A stretch of DNA of 64,000 nucleotides, from NCBI GenBank assembly GCA_963978905.1, contig OZ022257.1, forward strand, positions 23,079,274 to 23,143,273, in the 5' to 3' direction. The notes under the pieces are model-generated. The model did not search any database. It saw only the letters and a list, made by a program, of their open reading frames with translations, and was not told the origin of the DNA. Below are positions 59,001 through 64,000 of this stretch, in pieces. The translations under genes were made by a program, and so were the position numbers. The DNA is from Trichostrongylus colubriformis (Eukaryota > Nematoda > Chromadorea > Rhabditida > Trichostrongylidae). The first letter of the stretch is position 1; each line of letters starts with the position of its first letter.

Positions 59001-62000
59001 CTCAGATGTCTTCTTTTAACAAATTCTAAAATGTCTCATGTACTTCTCCACTTGAGCACCAACATTTTAAGATAGGCTTGTAATTTTAGTTTTCCTTTTT
59101 TGGATGCTTGTTTAGTCCAAGTGGCTCTGAATTTGCGTTGCTGCAAAATAGTTGAGCACTGGATCTGATCTATGACTCCATGCTTCCGCTGTTTTGTAGT
59201 TTACAATTTCGCACGCAATTCTACGGGTTTGAGTCTCTGCACTGCTGTGACCTCGCATGGCTTGCTGTTGACAGAATTTGTGAGCTGAAAAAACTGCAGT
59301 CTATTAAGATTTTGCAGCATGATTCGTATTGTTTAAATCGGCGTACAGGCAATAAAGTGGGGAAGCTTCGCCATTCATGTTGCGTATTTGGCGTGGCATG
59401 AAGTGACGGTGTTCCCGAAAAAGGAAAGTCCTGTCTGGGCATTGCTACGAACATTATCCTGTCTGGCTGTCTGCACCATTGCTCATCACTGCTCATAAGC
59501 CCGAGCAGTTCTAAAAAGAAGCCCTAATCTTCATTATTTTACGCACTACTCACTTTACTCTAGTCCTTATCATATCTATTTGTTTGCCTCGGAAAGGTAC
59601 TGTCATATTGCAATGATCTTTTATTGATCACAGAGATGTACAAAATAAATAAAAGGGTGTGTTTTCGCATAATCGGATGATATCATTCATTTTGAGATGT
59701 GATCAGTGACTCGCAGTTTTCGATAACCATCTGAAAGATTGTAACTGAATATTGAATATGAATATTAAAGTAATGAATAAAGATCTAGTTGGTATGGAGA
59801 CACGATCATCGATGAAACGAAAGCCCACCTGAGGCATGTAGTGTCCTAAGATGCGAGTCGGAACAAGATCAGCCTCTGTCCTTGAAATTTATTTGTTGTA
59901 AGAACAGACTACCAGCATTTGTAGATCCGATTCTTTGGTTTTCGAACCTAATATGCGAGAGATTTTCCGCCCTGTAAACACTCCGTATCTTCAATCGTTC
60001 TAGAAGTAATCTCACATCTATTCACTGATGAAGTGAGATGATAAAATTTGCGAACCTTTGTGACCTTTACTTTTCACAGGTCAAGGTTTAGGTGTATCCT
60101 CAGTCCGAGCGAGTCAGTGCCGTTATCAACGATTTCATTTTCTGCATCTCATAAAATAATCGCCTTCATGCGAAACAAAACATTGGGAATAAGAACACAA
60201 AAGCATATGTCCAGAACGGATCGTGCCACGTTATTGTTGTCATGATTACGACTAAATAGTGTCATTGATTAGCTGAGATCAGCGGCTTTCTTCACAAAAC
60301 GGCAAATAAACACACTTAGCTATGAAATTTAATACGAAGGCCAGGTACTGCTGAAAGCTCATCAATGGACTCGATGGCTAAACGAACCAAGAGTGAATTG
60401 CTGTGGAAAAAAATGTATAGAAATTAGCATGCCATTATTCGACAAAAGAATCATAAAACATGTGTCTGCTTTATGGAAAAACGACTATTTTTTGATTCCC
60501 ATGAAAACATAACTTTTTTAATTCCACCTTTTCTGTCTCTTCACCAAACTCCTAATAGTCGGTGAGAAGTGGAAAGCGATAATCAATAGAAAAAACGGGA
60601 GATAATCAACCAAGAAGAGCTAAGAATGGATGTCGGGCTCCATTCGACTGGGTGGTGTCCCTCATCTGCCGTGGAAGTTGCCGCGAGCTGCGGCGCGACG
60701 CGACGGATTGGGCGTGACGATAAAACCGACCGTTTCCCCAAATAATATATCGTGACAGCGGAATTAGCCAATGAATGTCGCCTTAATAATCATACCAAAC
60801 GACAGTGTCACACTTCCACTAATTCGTAAAAGGCTTTGTGATCGTGCGTGCAATGTCGTTTGTCCCTAAAGACACCACAAGGACGTTATTTTGGTCTACG
60901 GTAGAACAGACGTAGTGTGGACGAGTTCAAGTGGCCGGCATTGCACAAACTCCCCAATTTGACGCCGTGGCATGGTGCCAAGAGAAGATGTTTCTTTTAT
61001 AAATTTGCTTTTTCCTTTTACTTTTTCCTTTATTCTTTCTTACACTGTTTCTAGATGTATTTACATGAATGCTAATGTAGTTGGGAATGGCCACTCCAGT
61101 GCGTTGGGAGTCAGGTGCTACAACTAATGTTGGACCGCGGCCTGTCTCCTACAGCGGGCAACTCGGAAAGTCAGTGCGATGGTGCGAATGAGGCGCGAAT
61201 ACACACCGCAGCGATGCACTTTTGAATTCGGGTTTTTTCACCGATTATCGCTTCTAACCTTCTGCGTTCGTTACAAAATGCTCATTTCTTTGTATTTTTC
61301 TCTTGTTTCGGACCCCTTCCGGTTCCTTTAAGGGAGAAAGGAAAGGAGAAAGACTGTGCACAGCGAGCTGAGGTGTACCAGCTTCAGTGTTCAACCCATG
61401 AGACGAATGTTACGAATATGCGTTAAGGAGCACTCGACAGAAATAAGGCGAAAGTTCTCGATCCACTGATCAAACATTGAATAGTACAGGGGCGGTGATT
61501 TTGATACCTGTTGCAAAATCCTTGCTCGCCAAGACGACATGGGCTAGGGAAACTCTGGATGCGTCTCTCATTAGTAGGAAGGATCCAATGCCGAACAACC
61601 GATGTGAATGCCCGGCATTAATATTCCTTCCCTTGTATGAAATATGAAAATACCATGTCCCGGGTAAACTGATATCTCATTCTTTTGCACATGGGCCATC
61701 GCGGATTGGGCCCTTTTTGTTGAAACGGTAAATTGTTGGTTTCTGTGCTGTTCTTCTTCTGAGTTGAAGTTTTTGAAGAGGATCGAAATAATAATAATAA
61801 GGCGCTTCGCCGGTCACGGTACGAATTGTGAACCAAAGGTCTCTTCAGACAGCCTTTATCTTCTCAACCTTACTTGCACTCACAATGTTGGCCATGTTGC
61901 TGTTAACGGAAGGAGTTTTCTTACAAAAGGTAGCTTAGGGGTGTAAGAGCTAGATATTCTACATACCATGGTTGTTTCCATTTCCATCATTAATGAGAAT

Positions 62001-63259
62001 ATTGCCAAACCCGGATGCTGTGAATGTCTTAATGACTCAGTACTGAGGAGAGCTCCTTTGGAAGATGTATGAAAGAACAGTCTGACCTCACCGCATTGTT
62101 TCAACTTGGTGCGCAGATCGTAAGAAACTAAGTGAAACGATTCGATCTGACGGCGGCCATGAATGCTGTAATTGGTTCGAATACTGCTATCGAAATAGCA
62201 CGTGGCGGTCGTATGATCGCTTTAGGGTCATGCTAGTTCTTTGTACTTTTTCGCCACTCTCCGACGGCATTGATACGATCTTGGCTGTCGTGAACAGACA
62301 TCACTTTTCTATTTTAGAAACTTTCGAATAAATTGTGGAAACTTGTGATTAACCCGGTGTGGCAGAACAATATCACCCATTGTGGTAGGCAATCGTCTCA
62401 TGGAAGGGGTTGACCACGGAAGCGTTTCCTACTGCCCACTGAACAGCGCACTCTATTTTTTCTTTCATTATTTTTTCTTTCTGAGGAATGTTACTTTGAC
62501 TGTCACACAATGGATTCCCAGCATTCTCGAGTCGGTGTACAGGTAGAAGAGAGCTCTCTAGGAAGGTAAGCAGAGTGTGTGTGTATGTTGAACTATGTAA
62601 GCGAGGAAAATGGTGAATACTCGTCTATCATCAGTACTCAGCGAGAACAATTTTGCCTAGTATTCCAGATCAACAAAGTTCATGCGTCTTGTATTGTATT
62701 TTCAATGGGATAAGTTTTGAAATGTGCATATAGGATGTCACGAAGTTCAGCAGTCCAGCTGGCTTTATTAGTCTCATTGTTTCACGTTTTCAGAGAACGA
62801 TAAGATCTTTTCATCGATACTGGAATGGATGAAAATTCAAAACCAAATTAGCCGTTCTATAATCAAACAGTAAATATAGTTTTTGTGCTCGTCGTAACCT
62901 GGCTGTTTAAATGAGGGTGTCTAGATAATAGTGTCTTTGAACCACCATTTCCCATCAGTTAAATTCTACCTCCCACCAAAATTTTACCTTAATTTTCGAT
63001 AGTGGGGTAGACTAATGAAATGGATAAATACTGTTCAGTTTGTATGAACTTCCCTGATGAAAACTGATGCTGCAGAATAAACAATAATTATAGCTTGCAT
63101 CTTAACAACTACCGAACTAATTCAAAATCAAAAATGTGTATTCTGCCTTCCATCAAAACAGCAGAAAATTCATCTCCGCTGATTTTCTGTGGTTCCCTAA
63201 CAATAAGCATTCTCATTTAGAGAGTAAAGGTCCATCTACCGTGTCCCCACTGGCTGTGT
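56023..63259. other. Right flank: no recognised gene
   Basis: A short direct repeat (AAGGCCTTAGTGGCC-like, near 56240 and 56268) and the inverted repeat at 56636-56790 are the only structures I can support. Open frames are short and without motifs. Confidence 0.4.
56636..56790. repeat. Inverted repeat with about 44-bp arms
   Basis: GTCCATTTCGGCAAAACAGA on the left pairs with the reverse complement at 56763-56785. Weaker pairing reaches the gtagcctatgg / ccgtaggccac blocks. The arms are separated by about 60 nt. Probably a MITE relic. Confidence 0.6.
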
Positions 63260-63424
63260 GCAATAGCGGTCAAAAATACGTATTCGCGCTTTTGGATTTC
63301 AACCATAGATTCAGCTGATATTTAGAATCTCGTTCAAATTCTTTTCGGTTTTCGAAGCATTTTCTACTCAATGAAAGCGTTATGGTAAAATCTGTAACAG
63401 CATATTTTTTTGACCGCTACTGTA
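63260..63424. mobile_element. Small TIR element (Tc1-like MITE)
   Basis: AATAGCGGTCAAAAATACGT at the left resembles the reverse complement of the right end (tacagtagcggtcaaaaaaa). It is about 165 bp. Its right end shares CGCTACTGTATGTC-like sequence with the element at 29962-30456, and its inner left part is echoed at 111-155. Confidence 0.5.
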
Positions 63425-64000
63425 TGTCTTCTCTAACCAGTTATCCATATATTCCTTTTTTTGGTGATCAGGTACATATTAGGATACCTTTAAGGCATTT
63501 TATCGGTGTCTGGACCTCCACGGAACGCACTGAATAGTTCTAAAACTGGAACTTTCTCTACTTACTCTGGCTAGCAAGTACCTCACTAAACACTCCGCAA
63601 CGCGTGACGTAAATATCGAGTAGTGATCAGGTGATGTTTTGAGTTTTGATTATTGAACTCAGCAGTTTGAGACACTGCGAAAACTGCATTGACGTATAAA
63701 CACTCTGCCCCAGCGGGTGTATATCGTTACGTCGAAATTTCGCTGTATGGCGTCATCAGCGCGAGTTGCCTGTTTTGCAGGATTATTACAGGAAATACCC
63801 ATTCTACTGAGGACGCAATGCATGGCAATGTAGGATTCCTTCAGAGGAATGGTACTAAAATACGTTAATAACGATACGGTGCTAACGCAATGAAAGGGGG
63901 AATCTCATAAAAAGTTGTACACTTAAGCATTCAAAGGGGTCAATATGCACACTCAAGCGTATATTTTTGCCTAAGCTCAAGTAGATTAGAGACGAGGCTC

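Overview
The window looks like nuclear DNA of a parasitic nematode, most likely a strongylid (hookworm-type, clade V). The evidence is short exons split by introns with T-rich 3' ends closing in TTTCAG, a secreted gene built from PAN/apple modules of the nematode type (each ending in CxxC), and a dense load of mariner/Tc1 remnants, palindromic MITEs, a CR1-like LINE and a Penelope-like element. The species assignment is inference.

One host gene can be reconstructed. It lies on the minus strand from 21776 leftwards to at least 1462 and runs off, or is interrupted near, the left edge. It has a signal-peptide exon (21695-21776), then PAN modules at 19037-19403, 9254-9647, 5183-6075, 2378-2712 and a fifth at 1462-1580 with only its first half visible. 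Ser/Thr/Pro-rich linker exons separate the modules. Almost every module boundary is a phase-1 intron, so the exons I assign join in frame for 2475 nt (825 codons). The product should be a secreted, mucin-like, multi-apple extracellular protein. Its introns are filled with transposon debris: a mariner fragment (3881-4130), a deleted mariner (6771-7652), and palindromic or TIR elements at 10195-10587, 11133-11645 and 13023-13557.

From about 21.9 to 42.8 kb I find no convincing host gene. The stretch holds hairpins and small elements (27332-27477, 29962-30456, 33487-33572, 34692-34771), the tail of an RTE-like LINE (32113-32244), dispersed repeats and a GC-rich direct repeat (40753-41138).

From 42.8 to 56.0 kb the window is almost continuous mobile DNA. 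It contains a 1.4-kb near-complete palindrome with TA target duplication (42790-44171), a TTAA-flanked palindrome (45012-45495) abutting a second copy of a TAA-flanked hairpin (45500-45584), a CR1-type LINE with ORF1, endonuclease and reverse transcriptase but several disabling lesions (about 45600-50000), and a degenerate Penelope-like element in a tandem/pseudo-LTR arrangement (about 50765-55979). The last carries RT motifs, a GIY-YIG domain and a stretch that matches the conserved core of a hammerhead ribozyme (54518-54575).

From 56 to 64 kb I see only small inverted repeats (56636-56790, 63260-63424) and no supportable gene.
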